64,000 bases of DNA, taken from the NCBI GenBank assembly GCA_003477405.1, contig QUDE01000004.1:158176-222175 (forward strand). Reading direction: 5' to 3'. Each line of letters starts with the position of its first letter. Within the stretch, counting starts at the first letter, position 1. The stretch comes from Ruminococcaceae bacterium AM07-15. Lineage in GTDB: Bacteria > Bacillota > Clostridia > Oscillospirales > Butyricicoccaceae. The position numbers and the translations under genes were made by a program. Below are positions 9,236-17,558 of the stretch, in pieces. The notes below the pieces were generated by a model. That model ran no database searches. It was not told the origin of the DNA and saw only the letters and a program-made list of their open reading frames with translations.

Positions 9236-9994
9236 TTATTTTGCCCAATAAGCCACGGCATCCCGCAGGAAGCGGGCGCAGCCAGGAAGATGTTTGTCGT
9301 AGTAGGCGGTAAAGCGGGCATCCATCACATACAGCTCTGCGATCCCCCGGTGTTTGGCAGGGTCATACCGGTTGCCGGTGATGGTGAGCCACCGGCGGTG
9401 GAGAGTACAGATTTTCTTCCCCTCCTGGCTTTCCGGCTGGAGGCCGGCCTGGACAGCGGCCTCCAGTCGGTCCTGGATCTCCTGACCCAGGTTAGTCCAC
9501 TCCCTGTATTGTTCCAGGGTCAGATTCATCACGGTGGCGTTGACTTCATTCACTTCTTTGTCGCCGTACTTGCTGCGGATCTCCTGGCCGTAAACTTCTT
9601 CGTTATGGGCGATGGTCTGTTTTTTGAAGGCTTCAAACTTTTTCTCGTCCTGCATAAATTCCTTCCTCTCTTCTGCCCGGATGGTGTCTTTCACCGATTG
9701 GATCAGCTGTTCCAGATGTTCCCGTTTGGCTTCCAGTGCAGCCAGATGGCGTTCCAGAGCGGCCAGACGGTCAAAGGAGGGATCGTCCAGACATTCTTTG
9801 ATCCGGGCCAGCTCCACCCCGAGAGCCCGGTAATAGAGAATATCCTGCAGCCGGTCCACTTCGGCCCGGCCATAATAGCGGTAGCCGCTTTCGGCGACCC
9901 GGCTGGGTTTCAGCAGCCCGATCTGGTCGTACCAGCGCAGAGTGCGGGTGGTCACCCCGGACAGGCGCGACAGTTCCTGAATGGAATACTCCAT
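9236..9994 (-). CDS. MerR-family regulator with TipAS-type antibiotic-binding domain
   Basis: A 252-residue MerR regulator. The winged-helix DNA-binding domain covers about residues 1-70 (YSIQELSRLSGVTTRTLRWY, then YRYYGRAEVDRLQ). A coiled-coil linker and a TipAS-like domain of about 130 residues follow. TipAS domains bind thiopeptide-type antibiotics and similar ligands, so the protein probably senses drugs and activates its own gene. The ATG at 9994 follows AGGGAGGG by six bases. A longer reading from 10045 would begin inside the promoter and was rejected. No obvious target gene is adjacent apart from itself. Confidence 0.9.
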   Translation of the reverse strand: MEYSIQELSRLSGVTTRTLRWYDQIGLLKPSRVAESGYRYYGRAEVDRLQDILYYRALGVELARIKECLDDPSFDRLAALERHLAALEAKREHLEQLIQSVKDTIRAEERKEFMQDEKKFEAFKKQTIAHNEEVYGQEIRSKYGDKEVNEVNATVMNLTLEQYREWTNLGQEIQDRLEAAVQAGLQPESQEGKKICTLHRRWLTITGNRYDPAKHRGIAELYVMDARFTAYYDKHLPGCARFLRDAVAYWAK

Positions 9995-10014
9995 GAACAT
10001 CCCTCCCTGTGAAT

Positions 10015-10045
10015 AGGATAGCAGTTGACGGAGCGTCAGAGTCAA
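10015..10045 (-). promoter_or_regulatory. MerR-type promoter with 19-bp spacer and operator dyad
   Basis: Read on the minus strand, TTGACT (10045-10040) and TATCCT (10020-10015) are separated by exactly 19 bases. This over-long spacing is the hallmark of MerR-activated promoters. Inside the spacer lies the dyad TGACG-CTC-CGTCA. It drives the MerR/TipAS gene starting at 9994 and indicates autoregulation by DNA distortion. The geometry is read directly; binding is inferred. Confidence 0.8.
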
Positions 10046-10187
10046 GAGGAAATTTTATATCCGGCGGATTGTTTGCTGCAAATGGTGCCTGATCAAATGA
10101 TTGGGCACCATTTATTTTACCATTTTTCTCCCACAGAACGCAAAAATTGCAAGCCCTGTTGTGGAATGCAATTTTTCTGCAAAGTCC

Positions 10188-10208
10188 TTGACTGCACGCG
10201 GCGTGCAG
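10188..10208 (+). promoter_or_regulatory. Palindromic operator before the second MerR gene
   Basis: A perfect palindrome, CTGCACGC-G-GCGTGCAG (10192-10208), overlaps the end of a TTGACT hexamer (10188-10193), 19 bases before the MerR-like gene at 10227. It is a likely autoregulatory binding site. No convincing -10 element was found at a fixed distance. Confidence 0.65.
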
Positions 10209-10226
10209 TTTTACGGTGAGGAGGAA

Positions 10227-10559
10227 ATGAAGATGGAAAAAACATTGCGCCAGGTATGCACTGAACTGAAAGTTTCCCGACGGGCTGTCCAAGGCTATGA
10301 AAAGGCAGGATTGGTAGCGGCTTCTGGAAAAAATAAATATGGACATTTGCTTTATGGAGAACCGGAACGAGAGCGGATTCGCTTGGTCCGGTTTTATCAG
10401 CAGCTGGGATTTCAGCTGAAGGAGATCAAGGAGCTTCTGGAGGCTGACGGCCCTATCAGAAAAGCAACTCTCCAGGCCAAAGTAGCAGAGCTGGAAAAGG
10501 AGGATATTCATCTGAGGGAACTGATCCGGCAGGCAAAAGAATACATCGCTGCGCTGTAA
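10227..10559 (+). CDS. Small MerR-family regulator without effector domain
   Basis: A 110-residue protein with a MerR winged helix (VCTELKVSRRAVQGYEKAGL, then HLLYGEPERERIRLVRFYQQ) and a short C-terminal dimerisation helix, but no ligand-binding domain. Such proteins usually dimerise and either repress or respond through helix cysteines; no cysteine pair is seen here. The ATG at 10227 has a GAGGAGGA site. It stands directly upstream of the lipoprotein gene at 10615 on the same strand and may control it together with itself through the palindrome in its promoter. Confidence 0.85.
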   Translation: MKMEKTLRQVCTELKVSRRAVQGYEKAGLVAASGKNKYGHLLYGEPERERIRLVRFYQQLGFQLKEIKELLEADGPIRKATLQAKVAELEKEDIHLRELIRQAKEYIAAL

Positions 10560-10614
10560 CAGTCTGTGGGCTTTCAGAAAATTGCGTTCCATTCAATACA
10601 AAGGAGGACATATT

Positions 10615-12003
10615 ATGAAAACGAAATTGTTGTCTTTACTGCTGATGTTGGTCATGCTGGCCAGTCTGGCTGCCTGCGGAGGACCGGATCAGGCGGGACA
10701 GGGAGGGGCGGAAGGCTCACCCAAAGAGGAGAAGTTGCAAAAAAGCAGTGAAACCCTGGAGCCTTTCCACAAGGAGGCCACATTGGCAGAGACCGTGATG
10801 ATGGATGAAGGGGGCGTGAAGGTCACAGCCACCGGTCTGACTTTTACAGAGAGTTCTGCCGATCTGGCAATCACCATTGAAAACAACAGCGGCAAAGATC
10901 TGTCGTTCACCAGCGGTTCTTTGGGATATAGCTGCAACTCCGTCAATGGATATATGGTCAGTGACGGCTATTTGAACTGCGATGTTTTAAATGGAACCGT
11001 TGCCAACGATGTCATCAGCTTCAGCTATGATACCCTGATGATTTATGGCATCAACGAAATTGCAGATATGGAAATCGGTTTTGATATAAAAGATGCCGAT
11101 TATAACAGCATTTATTTCAACTCTCCGCCAATATACACTTCTGCGTTTCAGGGGCATGACTATGAAACAGATCATTATCAGCAGACCATCACAAGCCAGG
11201 CAGCCATGAACACTTATAACTACGAAATGATTCACTTTTCTCAAGAACCCCTCTATGCACAGCAAGGAGTGGAGCTGCTTTCCAGCGGCGTAATGGTCAA
11301 TCGGGATGGGGAGAGGGCCCTGCTGTTGGAAATGGAGAATACCGGGGATAAAACGGTCTACATTGCCACATCCGATATCGGGATCAACGGTCTGACGGCG
11401 ACCACTTCCCTTTGGTCCAGCAGTGCTGTCGCACCTGGCAAACGCTGCATTGTGGATGTGCAGCTGGATAAGGTGCTGGAACCTTCCTGGTGGAGTGTGT
11501 ACGGCATCGATGAAATAGGGGAGATCTCTCTTTCCATCGGGTTGATGGATGAACAATGGATGAATGTTGCAGAGAAAATGCCTGTGGAGATAGCCATCCC
11601 TGGCGTGAAGGCTTCTTTTGATGATGAAGGCACAGAAGTCTACAACGAAAATGGTTTGCGTATGGTCGCCAAAACGGTACTGCAGGATGACTCTGATTAC
11701 AGTTCTGACTGCCATGTGCTGCTTTTGCTGGAAAATAACAGCGGAAAGATTATAGATATCCAGGATGTTCCAGGCTCTCTTGCGGTCAATGGTATGATGA
11801 GCGATTATTCCTTCTCTTTCTGTGAACTGGAAGATGGGGAAAGCGCAGTGCTTTCCATTACCCTGCCGGAAGTTGCTCTGGAAATGAACCAGATCACATC
11901 ACCCCAGGAGATCAAGGAAATAAACATCGGGTTTGAGATCCGGAATGACCGGGAAATGATCGATGAACCCACAGTCACAATGGCTTTTGAGGAAGAAAAA
12001 TAA
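10615..12003 (+). CDS. Surface lipoprotein of unknown function
   Basis: A 462-residue secreted lipoprotein. The signal peptide MKTKLLSLLLMLVMLASL ends in the lipobox LAAC, so the mature protein is anchored by a lipid on Cys21. The rest is acidic and shows two or three repeats of a module containing ENNSGK (about residues 82, 368) or ENTGDK (about 242), which suggests repeated Ig-like beta domains. An AAAGGAGG site fixes the start; the longer reading from 10582 was rejected. It follows a small MerR gene and ends at a strong terminator. No enzymatic motif is visible; binding or envelope sensing is a guess. Confidence 0.85.
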   Translation: MKTKLLSLLLMLVMLASLAACGGPDQAGQGGAEGSPKEEKLQKSSETLEPFHKEATLAETVMMDEGGVKVTATGLTFTESSADLAITIENNSGKDLSFTSGSLGYSCNSVNGYMVSDGYLNCDVLNGTVANDVISFSYDTLMIYGINEIADMEIGFDIKDADYNSIYFNSPPIYTSAFQGHDYETDHYQQTITSQAAMNTYNYEMIHFSQEPLYAQQGVELLSSGVMVNRDGERALLLEMENTGDKTVYIATSDIGINGLTATTSLWSSSAVAPGKRCIVDVQLDKVLEPSWWSVYGIDEIGEISLSIGLMDEQWMNVAEKMPVEIAIPGVKASFDDEGTEVYNENGLRMVAKTVLQDDSDYSSDCHVLLLLENNSGKIIDIQDVPGSLAVNGMMSDYSFSFCELEDGESAVLSITLPEVALEMNQITSPQEIKEINIGFEIRNDREMIDEPTVTMAFEEEK

Positions 12004-12048
12004 AAAACTTGATGGGAAAGCATCGGATACCTTGTGGAGTTTTCAGAC

Positions 12049-12076
12049 AAAAAACCGCCTTTTCAGGCGGTTTTTT
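12049..12076 (+). terminator. Rho-independent terminator after the lipoprotein gene
   Basis: Arms AAAAAACCGCCT and AGGCGGTTTTTT with a TTTC loop and a T-rich tail, 45 bases past the stop codon. Confidence 0.92.
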
Positions 12077-12216
12077 GTTTGATCCGCGGCGGGAGAGAGG
12101 GAAGAAGATGAAGAATCCATGGGAGATCTGTTGAGGAAATCTGGTCATTCTGTTATGATGGATGCAAAACACCGGGCAGCGATGGGAAGAGCCTGCACCG
12201 GGACAGGAGGTGCAGG

Positions 12217-12789
12217 ATGCGGATTCTTTTGCTGGGTAACAGTTTCACTACGGCCAACGGGATGCCCCGGATGCTGGCCGGGATTACCGGGGCAGAAGTG
12301 GTCTGCCACACCCGGGGCGGGGCCCGGCTGGTAGAGCATCTGAATGAAAGCACCAGACTGGGCGCCCGAACCCAAAAAGCTTTACAGGAGGAAACCTGGG
12401 ATTATGTGGTGCTCCAGGAGATGAGCCACGGCCCCTTTACGGCAACCGAGCGCTTCTTTTCCAGCGTAGAGCGCCTTTGCAGCCAGATACGGCAGCATGG
12501 GGCTGTGCCGGTGCTGTATGCCACCTGGGCCTATGAAAAAGGCGGCAGCAAACTGGCGGGCAAAGGCTGGGATTATGAAGAAATGGCCAGGGCAATGTCC
12601 GCAGCGTACGGCAAGGCGGCCCGGGACAATGGAGCCCTCCTGGCCAATGTAGGACAGCGGTTTTATCAGCGGAGCCAGAGGGAACAACTCTATGCCGCCG
12701 ACGGCGTACATCCCAACGAGCAGGGTTCCCGTCTTGCGGCGGAGACCATCGGCCAGGTGATATTGGAACACAAGGAGAATATGAAATGA
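12217..12789 (+). CDS. SGNH/GDSL-type hydrolase
   Basis: A 190-residue cytoplasmic esterase-like hydrolase. The block I motif GNSFT places the catalytic serine at residue 9, and the block V motif DGVHPNEQG supplies the Asp and His near residue 165. No signal peptide is present. An ACAGGAGG site precedes the ATG. The stop overlaps the start of the deformylase gene by four bases, so the two are translationally coupled. The natural ester substrate is unknown; acylated sugars or small acyl compounds are typical for the family. Confidence 0.85.
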   Translation: MRILLLGNSFTTANGMPRMLAGITGAEVVCHTRGGARLVEHLNESTRLGARTQKALQEETWDYVVLQEMSHGPFTATERFFSSVERLCSQIRQHGAVPVLYATWAYEKGGSKLAGKGWDYEEMARAMSAAYGKAARDNGALLANVGQRFYQRSQREQLYAADGVHPNEQGSRLAAETIGQVILEHKENMK

Positions 12790-13196
12790 TTCGGGAAATC
12801 TGCAAAGACGAAGTATTTTTGGCTCAAAAGGCAGAGCTGGCCACCATAGAGGATCTGTCCGTTGCCGACGATCTGCTGGATACACTGAAACACCATCGGG
12901 AAGGCTGCGTGGGAATGGCGGCCAATATGATCGGCGTCAACAAAAGGATCATTGCCTTTGATGATGAGGGTACATACATGGTGATGTTCAACCCGGAAAT
13001 CGTGAAGAAATCCGGGCCTTATGACACACAGGAAGGGTGTCTGTCCCTGGTGGGTCTTCGTCCGGCCCACCGGTTTCAGTCCATCAAGGTGCGTTGGCAG
13101 AATGAAAAATTCCAGGAGCGTCTCCGCACCTTTACCGGCTGGACGGCCCAGATCATTCAGCATGAGATCGACCATTGTGAAGGGATTATCATATGA
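12786..13196 (+). CDS. def: Peptide deformylase-like protein
   Basis: A 136-residue protein of the peptide deformylase family, which removes the formyl group from nascent proteins. Motif II EGCLSL and motif III QHEIDHCEG carry the cysteine and two histidines that bind the metal and the catalytic glutamate. Motif I reads GCVGMAANMIG, with Met where the standard enzyme has a catalytic Gln. The protein belongs to a short divergent branch common in Clostridia, and its activity may be weaker or specialised. It is coupled to the upstream hydrolase gene by an ATGA overlap. Confidence 0.85.
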   Translation: MIREICKDEVFLAQKAELATIEDLSVADDLLDTLKHHREGCVGMAANMIGVNKRIIAFDDEGTYMVMFNPEIVKKSGPYDTQEGCLSLVGLRPAHRFQSIKVRWQNEKFQERLRTFTGWTAQIIQHEIDHCEGIII

Positions 13197-13238
13197 ATCA
13201 AAACCCCGTGACCCTTTGTTTTGCAGGGAGGTGAGCGG

Positions 13239-13745
13239 ATGGAACTGGGACTGACTTTCCCTTTGCAGCGATTTTTGAAAATGAAACCGCCTCTTTACGG
13301 CACCGAACCGGACAGGCGGTTTTGTTGGGATGTGCATAACATTCACCTTCGGGGGCGGGAATGTATGCTGGCCGTTCATTCTCATAGCCGGTATGCCTTT
13401 GTGCGCTGGGATGTGAGCCCTTTTCAGTGGAAGGACATTGCCGGGTTATTTCAGGAGGGGCTGACAGACAGCCTGTATGGGGCCGGATTTTCGCCGGAGG
13501 TAGTGGACAGGTATCTTCGGAAGGCTGGGGATATTGATTTGACCCGCACCCATGGCCGGCGGGAGGTGGCCTTTCTCAACCGGGCCTGGGAGGATGTGCT
13601 GGCGCTGGATCTGTGTTTGGACACCTCCCGGCAGGCTCAGCCGTTGCTGGATCAGACCGTCAACACCCGCCCCAGCCGATGTGCAGGGGCAGAGGGATTG
13701 GGCCTGCCCTTGGAGCGGATGGAAGAGATACTATATAATATATAA
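13239..13745 (+). CDS. DUF6933-like protein
   Basis: A 168-residue protein, MELGLTFPLQRFLKMKPPLYG, resembling the DUF6933 family; no biochemical function is known. It has conserved features such as the N-terminal TFPLQRFLKM, the CMLAVHSHSRYAFV strand pair and an NRAWEDVLALD helix. The ATG follows a GGGAGGTG site. It lies 42 bases after the deformylase gene on the same strand and probably belongs to the same transcript. No signal peptide or membrane helix is seen. The family name is recalled from pattern and is only moderately certain. Confidence 0.65.
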   Translation: MELGLTFPLQRFLKMKPPLYGTEPDRRFCWDVHNIHLRGRECMLAVHSHSRYAFVRWDVSPFQWKDIAGLFQEGLTDSLYGAGFSPEVVDRYLRKAGDIDLTRTHGRREVAFLNRAWEDVLALDLCLDTSRQAQPLLDQTVNTRPSRCAGAEGLGLPLERMEEILYNI

Positions 13746-13765
13746 AAGGAATGAAAAATTGAAAA

Positions 13766-14197
13766 ATGGAACAGCACAACGGGCAACAGAAACCAAAAGT
13801 GGCCTTTCTTTGTGTCCACAACTCCTGCCGCAGCCAGATGGCCGAGGCCCTGGGGAAAAAGCTGGCGTCCGATGTGTTCGAAAGCTATTCCGCCGGCACA
13901 GAGCCTGCTGCCCGGATCAATGCCCAGGCGGTGCGCCTGATGCAGCAGGTGTACGGCATTCAGATGGAGGAAAGCCAGTACAATAAGCCCCTTTCCCAGC
14001 TGCCGCCGGTGGATATTGTGGTCACCATGGGCTGCAATGTGCAGTGTCCCACGCTGCCCTGCTCTCATCGGGAGGACTGGGGGCTGGAGGACCCCAGCGG
14101 GAAGGAGGACAGCGCCTTTTTTCAGGTGATGGATCAGATCGAGGAAAAGGTGCTGGATCTGAAACGCCGCATCCAGCGGGGAAAGCTGGGCCAATAA
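13766..14197 (+). CDS. arsC: Thioredoxin-type arsenate reductase / low-molecular-weight phosphatase
   Basis: A 143-residue cytoplasmic enzyme of the LMW tyrosine phosphatase/ArsC fold, which reduces arsenate to arsenite. The CX5R loop CVHNSCRSQMAE puts the nucleophile at Cys16. The segment MGCNVQCPTLPC followed by DWGLEDPSGK supplies the redox cysteines and the Asp of the family. Its length and motif order fit ArsC of the thioredoxin-coupled class. No arsR, efflux pump or acr3 gene is adjacent, so a stand-alone housekeeping or low-level resistance role is likely. It ends at a strong bidirectional terminator. Confidence 0.88.
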   Translation: MEQHNGQQKPKVAFLCVHNSCRSQMAEALGKKLASDVFESYSAGTEPAARINAQAVRLMQQVYGIQMEESQYNKPLSQLPPVDIVVTMGCNVQCPTLPCSHREDWGLEDPSGKEDSAFFQVMDQIEEKVLDLKRRIQRGKLGQ

Positions 14198-14203
14198 AAA
14201 GAG

Positions 14204-14243
14204 AACGCCCTGGGTGGCCTGTAGGAAAGGAACCCAGGGCGTT
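14204..14243. terminator. Bidirectional terminator between arsC and DUF2200 gene
   Basis: Twelve-base arms AACGCCCTGGGT (14204-14215) and ACCCAGGGCGTT (14232-14243) lie between convergent genes, with an A-run on the left and TTGTTTC on the right. Confidence 0.85.
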
Positions 14244-14246
14244 GTT

Positions 14247-14618
14247 TCATTGTTCAGGGGATGGAGTGGGGCTGCGCAGGATTTTTTCCAAGGATTTGCC
14301 GCGGGCCAGTTCGTCCACCAGCTTGTCCAGGTACCGGATCTCCCGCATCAGGGGATCTTCGATCTCTTCCACCTGCAGACCGCAAATTTTGCCGGTAATC
14401 AGGAAGCGGTTCGGGTTCATGGCCGGGGCCTTGCGGAAGAAATCCCCATAGCAGAGGTCCGACTGTTCCATCTGAGCGATCTCTTCCGGGCTGTATCCGG
14501 TGAGCCAGCTGGTCACCTGATCCACTTCCTCCCGGGTGCGGCCTTTCTTCTGGGCCTTGGTGACCAAGAGGGGATAGAGCTTGGAAAAAAGCATTTGCGT
14601 CACATCGGTGCGGGGCAT
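14247..14618 (-). CDS. DUF2200 family protein
   Basis: A 123-residue protein with the DUF2200 pattern: MLFSKLYPLLVTKAQKKGRT, EEVDQVTSWLTGY and NPNRFLITGKICGLQVEEIE. The role of the family is unknown. The AAGGAGG site six bases ahead fixes the ATG at 14618 over a longer in-frame reading from 14693. It is basic and helical with no membrane segment. It stands alone, convergent with arsC. Confidence 0.8.
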   Translation of the reverse strand: MPRTDVTQMLFSKLYPLLVTKAQKKGRTREEVDQVTSWLTGYSPEEIAQMEQSDLCYGDFFRKAPAMNPNRFLITGKICGLQVEEIEDPLMREIRYLDKLVDELARGKSLEKILRSPTPSPEQ

Positions 14619-14737
14619 GGGGGACACCTCCTTGCTTGATGGCTTCATCATACCACGGAAGAGAGGCCGGAACAAGGGGATTCCCTGATGCAAGGATTTT
14701 TGGTAAAATAGCGGCAGGAAACAAAGGGGGGAAGCCC

Positions 14738-15508
14738 ATGAAAATATGGAAAAAAGGACTGCTGATTCTGACGGCAGCGGCTTTGGTGGCCGGAGTGTTC
14801 CTGGTGCGGCATTGGTTTGTTTCCTGGCCGCTGCGGTTTCAGGGGGAATTGGATCGGTTTTTCGGAGAGGGGGCGTGGCAGTGCGTTTCCCAGGAGGAAA
14901 AGGAAAGCCGGATGTATTCGGTGATCGACCGCTCCAATCCCACCTATACTACAGAACGGCCAGGGGAGTTCCGGGAGTGGAATATCGCCTTTCAAACGGC
15001 CCAGGGAGAAAAAATGGTGTGGACCATCAGCGACCACACCATGCGCATCAACCACAGCAAGCATTCTTTGCTGAGCCGGGAGCGGTATTCGGCCCGGCAG
15101 GCCCTGACATTGGAGCTGATGCAGCTGTCCTTTGCTCTGGCCGGGGAGGAAGTGGGGCAGCAGGTGTTGGGTCAGGTGCTGCCGGAGGAGGAGCTTTCCT
15201 GCCTGGAGGTGGATATTTCCTACCATGGGGGCAATCCGCCACCGGACTTTTATGACGATCTGGCCGGAGAAGAGTGGTTCACTTCCCAAAAGGCCACGGC
15301 CGCCTGCTATCTGGAAAGCGATCTGTATGATTTTTATATCAGCGTTCGGGCCCATGACTACCGGGTGGAAAAACTGGAGGAGGGCCAGCGCCAGCATCTT
15401 CTGGGTTCCCTGGAAGAACTGTGCCAGGCCTTGGAGAAGGAATACGGCGACAACGCCAAGTACGACATTTATCTGGGCGAAGGCGTCACAGCGGAAAAAG
15501 GAGTGTAG
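14738..15508 (+). CDS. Membrane-anchored extracytoplasmic protein, unknown
   Basis: A 256-residue protein with one N-terminal hydrophobic helix (about residues 7-22, LLILTAAALVAGVFLV) without a clear cleavage site, so probably an anchored protein facing outside. The remainder is acidic and soluble. It contains a WNIAFQTAQGEKMVWTISDH strand pattern and a C-terminal helix, HLLGSLEELCQALEKEYG. I do not recognise a family. A GGGGGGAAG site supports the ATG at 14738. It is monocistronic, divergent from the DUF2200 gene and followed by a terminator. Confidence 0.75.
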   Translation: MKIWKKGLLILTAAALVAGVFLVRHWFVSWPLRFQGELDRFFGEGAWQCVSQEEKESRMYSVIDRSNPTYTTERPGEFREWNIAFQTAQGEKMVWTISDHTMRINHSKHSLLSRERYSARQALTLELMQLSFALAGEEVGQQVLGQVLPEEELSCLEVDISYHGGNPPPDFYDDLAGEEWFTSQKATAACYLESDLYDFYISVRAHDYRVEKLEEGQRQHLLGSLEELCQALEKEYGDNAKYDIYLGEGVTAEKGV

Positions 15509-15521
15509 TTTTGTTTGCAGC

Positions 15522-15553
15522 AGAAAGCCCCGGTCATCTGACCGGGGCTTTCT
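15522..15553. terminator. Bidirectional terminator
   Basis: Fifteen-base arms starting AGAAAGCCCCGGTCA with a two-base loop lie between the anchored protein gene and the convergent amino-acid transporter operon. Confidence 0.9.
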
Positions 15554-15555
15554 GT

Positions 15556-16329
15556 TTAGGCTTTGACGGGTTCTTCGTTTGTTTGGATGGTTTTGCCGGA
15601 GAGGATGCGGGCCAGGAATTTTTTGGTGCGCTCTTCCTTGGTGTGGTTGAACACCTCATCAGGAGTGCCTTCTTCCACCACCACGCCTCCATCCATAAAG
15701 ATCACCTTGTCGGCGATGTCCTGGGCAAAGCTGAGCTCGTGGGTGACCACCAGCATGGTGATGCCCCGTTTGGCTACATTCTTCATCATTTCCAGTGTTT
15801 CGCCGATGAGCTCCGGGTCCAGAGCCGAGGTGGGCTCGTCGAAGAGGATGATGTCCGGCTCCATGGCGATGGCCCGGGCGATTCCCACCCGCTGCTGCTG
15901 GCCGCCGGAAAGCTGGGAGGGATAATAATCGTGCTTGTCCGACAGCTTGACCCAGGCCAGGGCTTCTTCTGCCTTTTTCCGGGCCTCTGCCTTGGGCATT
16001 TTCTTCACCACGATAAGCCCGTGCATCACATTCTGAATGGCGGTCTTGTTGGCAAACAGGTTGTAGTTCTGGAACACGAAGCCTACCTTTTTCCGGATCT
16101 CCCGGATCTCACGCTTTTTGGCGGAAGAAAAATCCACTTGGGTGTCGCCCACCACCAGCTGGCCCTGGTCGGCGTGCTCCAGGAAGTTGATGCACCGCAA
16201 AAGGGTGGTCTTGCCCGATCCGCTGGGGCCCAGGATGACCACCACCTGATGGGCATCCACCTTGATGGAAGCCCCCTTCAGCACTTCCAGATCGTCAAAT
16301 TTCTTATGAATATTCTTGATCTCTAACAT
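15556..16329 (-). CDS. Polar amino-acid ABC transporter, ATP-binding protein
   Basis: A 257-residue ABC ATPase of the GlnQ/TcyN type that powers amino-acid import. It has Walker [10 protein letters not shown] at about residues 34-42, the Q-loop FVFQNYNLF, signature LSGGQQQR, Walker [13 protein letters not shown] and the H-loop VTHELSFA. It is the last gene of a five-gene operon and starts 16 bases after the amidohydrolase gene. The C-terminal 20 residues are an extra tail. The transported amino acid cannot be read from this subunit. Confidence 0.93.
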   Translation of the reverse strand: MLEIKNIHKKFDDLEVLKGASIKVDAHQVVVILGPSGSGKTTLLRCINFLEHADQGQLVVGDTQVDFSSAKKREIREIRKKVGFVFQNYNLFANKTAIQNVMHGLIVVKKMPKAEARKKAEEALAWVKLSDKHDYYPSQLSGGQQQRVGIARAIAMEPDIILFDEPTSALDPELIGETLEMMKNVAKRGITMLVVTHELSFAQDIADKVIFMDGGVVVEEGTPDEVFNHTKEERTKKFLARILSGKTIQTNEEPVKA

Positions 16330-16345
16330 AATCGTTTCCCCTTGC

Positions 16346-17533
16346 TTATACCGGCAGGCCGTGGTCCATCAGGGACCGCACATATCCCACCGTCACTTGG
16401 ACACCCATGTCCAGGGCATCCTCATCGATGTCAAAACGCTCGTTGTGGTGTTCGGCGCCGCAGCCCTTTTCCAGGTTTTGAATACCCAGCAGAGCCAGCA
16501 CACCAGGGTAAGCCCGGCAATAGGTGGAAAAGCTCTCTGAGGCATACCACAGGGGAAACTCCTGGGGAACGGCGACATCGCCGTACAGATCCCGGGCCAC
16601 TTGCCGGGCCCGCTGGGCGTGGGGAGCACTGTTGATCACTGGAATCCCCACATGATCCATCACCCGGCCGAAGGACACCTGACAGCCGTGAATGGCGGCT
16701 ATGTGCTGGGCGGTATTTTTCACCAGATCCATGGCCTTCTGGCCTTCTTCCAGGTCGAAAAACCGCATGCTGCCCCGGATACGGGCGGTCTCAGGAAAGA
16801 CATTGAAGGTTTCGCCGCCCTGGATGCTGGTAATACCGAAGGTCACCGTCTTTTCCACATTCAGCTGGTTGACAAAGACGCCGGGCAGGGTGGAGACGAT
16901 ATCCGCGGCGGCAAACACCGGGTTGCGGGACAGATCGGGCCGGGAGCCGTGGCCCCCTTTGCCCTGGACGGTGATGTCCATTCCGCCGAAGCCGGCCATG
17001 CAGGCCCCATCCCGGATGCCGATCTGACCCGAGGGCAGGGGAGAGTACACATGAATGGCCCACACGGTATCCACCTTCCGATGGCCCAGGGCCTCCACCA
17101 TTTGCCGGGAACTGGTGCCTACTTCTTCTCCTGCTTCAAAACAGAAATACAGGGTGCCGTTCAGCGCATCTTTTTGACTTAAAAGCACTTCCATGCTTCC
17201 CAAAAGCATGGCGGTATGGGCATCGTGGCCGCAGGCATGACAGGTGCCTTCCTGCTGGGATACACAGGTGCGGGGACCTTTCAGGTTCTCTGGGTTTTCC
17301 TGCACCGGCAGGGCGTCCATGTCGGCCCGCAGGGCGATGTGAGGCCCTTCCCGGCCAGTGTCCAGAGTGGCCAGAATGGCTGTTTCGGTGACCATTTCAT
17401 AGGGAAGGCCCCATTTTTTGATGTGTTCCAGGATGTAGTCCCGGGTTTTGTATTCCTGACCACCCAGTTCGGCCAGGCGGTGGATCGTCCGCCGGTGGGC
17501 GATCACAGTGTCTTTGATTTGGTTTGTTGTCAT
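16346..17533 (-). CDS. M20-family amidohydrolase within the transporter operon
   Basis: A 395-residue metal-dependent amidohydrolase of the peptidase M20D group (N-acyl-amino-acid or hippurate hydrolase type), which frees amino acids from acyl groups. Metal-site motifs [24 protein letters not shown] and the late [13 protein letters not shown] are all present, and the central dimerisation domain is intact. It lies between the permease genes and the ATPase gene of the same operon. The likely order of events is uptake of an N-acylated amino acid followed by deacylation inside the cell. B. subtilis has a comparable cystine/S-(2-succino)cysteine operon. A GAAAGGGCG site precedes the ATG. Confidence 0.9.
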   Translation of the reverse strand: MTTNQIKDTVIAHRRTIHRLAELGGQEYKTRDYILEHIKKWGLPYEMVTETAILATLDTGREGPHIALRADMDALPVQENPENLKGPRTCVSQQEGTCHACGHDAHTAMLLGSMEVLLSQKDALNGTLYFCFEAGEEVGTSSRQMVEALGHRKVDTVWAIHVYSPLPSGQIGIRDGACMAGFGGMDITVQGKGGHGSRPDLSRNPVFAAADIVSTLPGVFVNQLNVEKTVTFGITSIQGGETFNVFPETARIRGSMRFFDLEEGQKAMDLVKNTAQHIAAIHGCQVSFGRVMDHVGIPVINSAPHAQRARQVARDLYGDVAVPQEFPLWYASESFSTYCRAYPGVLALLGIQNLEKGCGAEHHNERFDIDEDALDMGVQVTVGYVRSLMDHGLPV

Positions 17534-17558
17534 GGTTTCGCCCTTTCTTTTTGGTGTA

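Noticed and set aside
10101..10226. N-terminal extension of the small MerR protein
   Set aside because: It would cross the operator and promoter region and has no ribosome site; the ATG at 10227 has one.
13766..14197. Arsenic resistance operon
   Set aside because: Only the reductase-like gene is present; no regulator or arsenite pump lies nearby.
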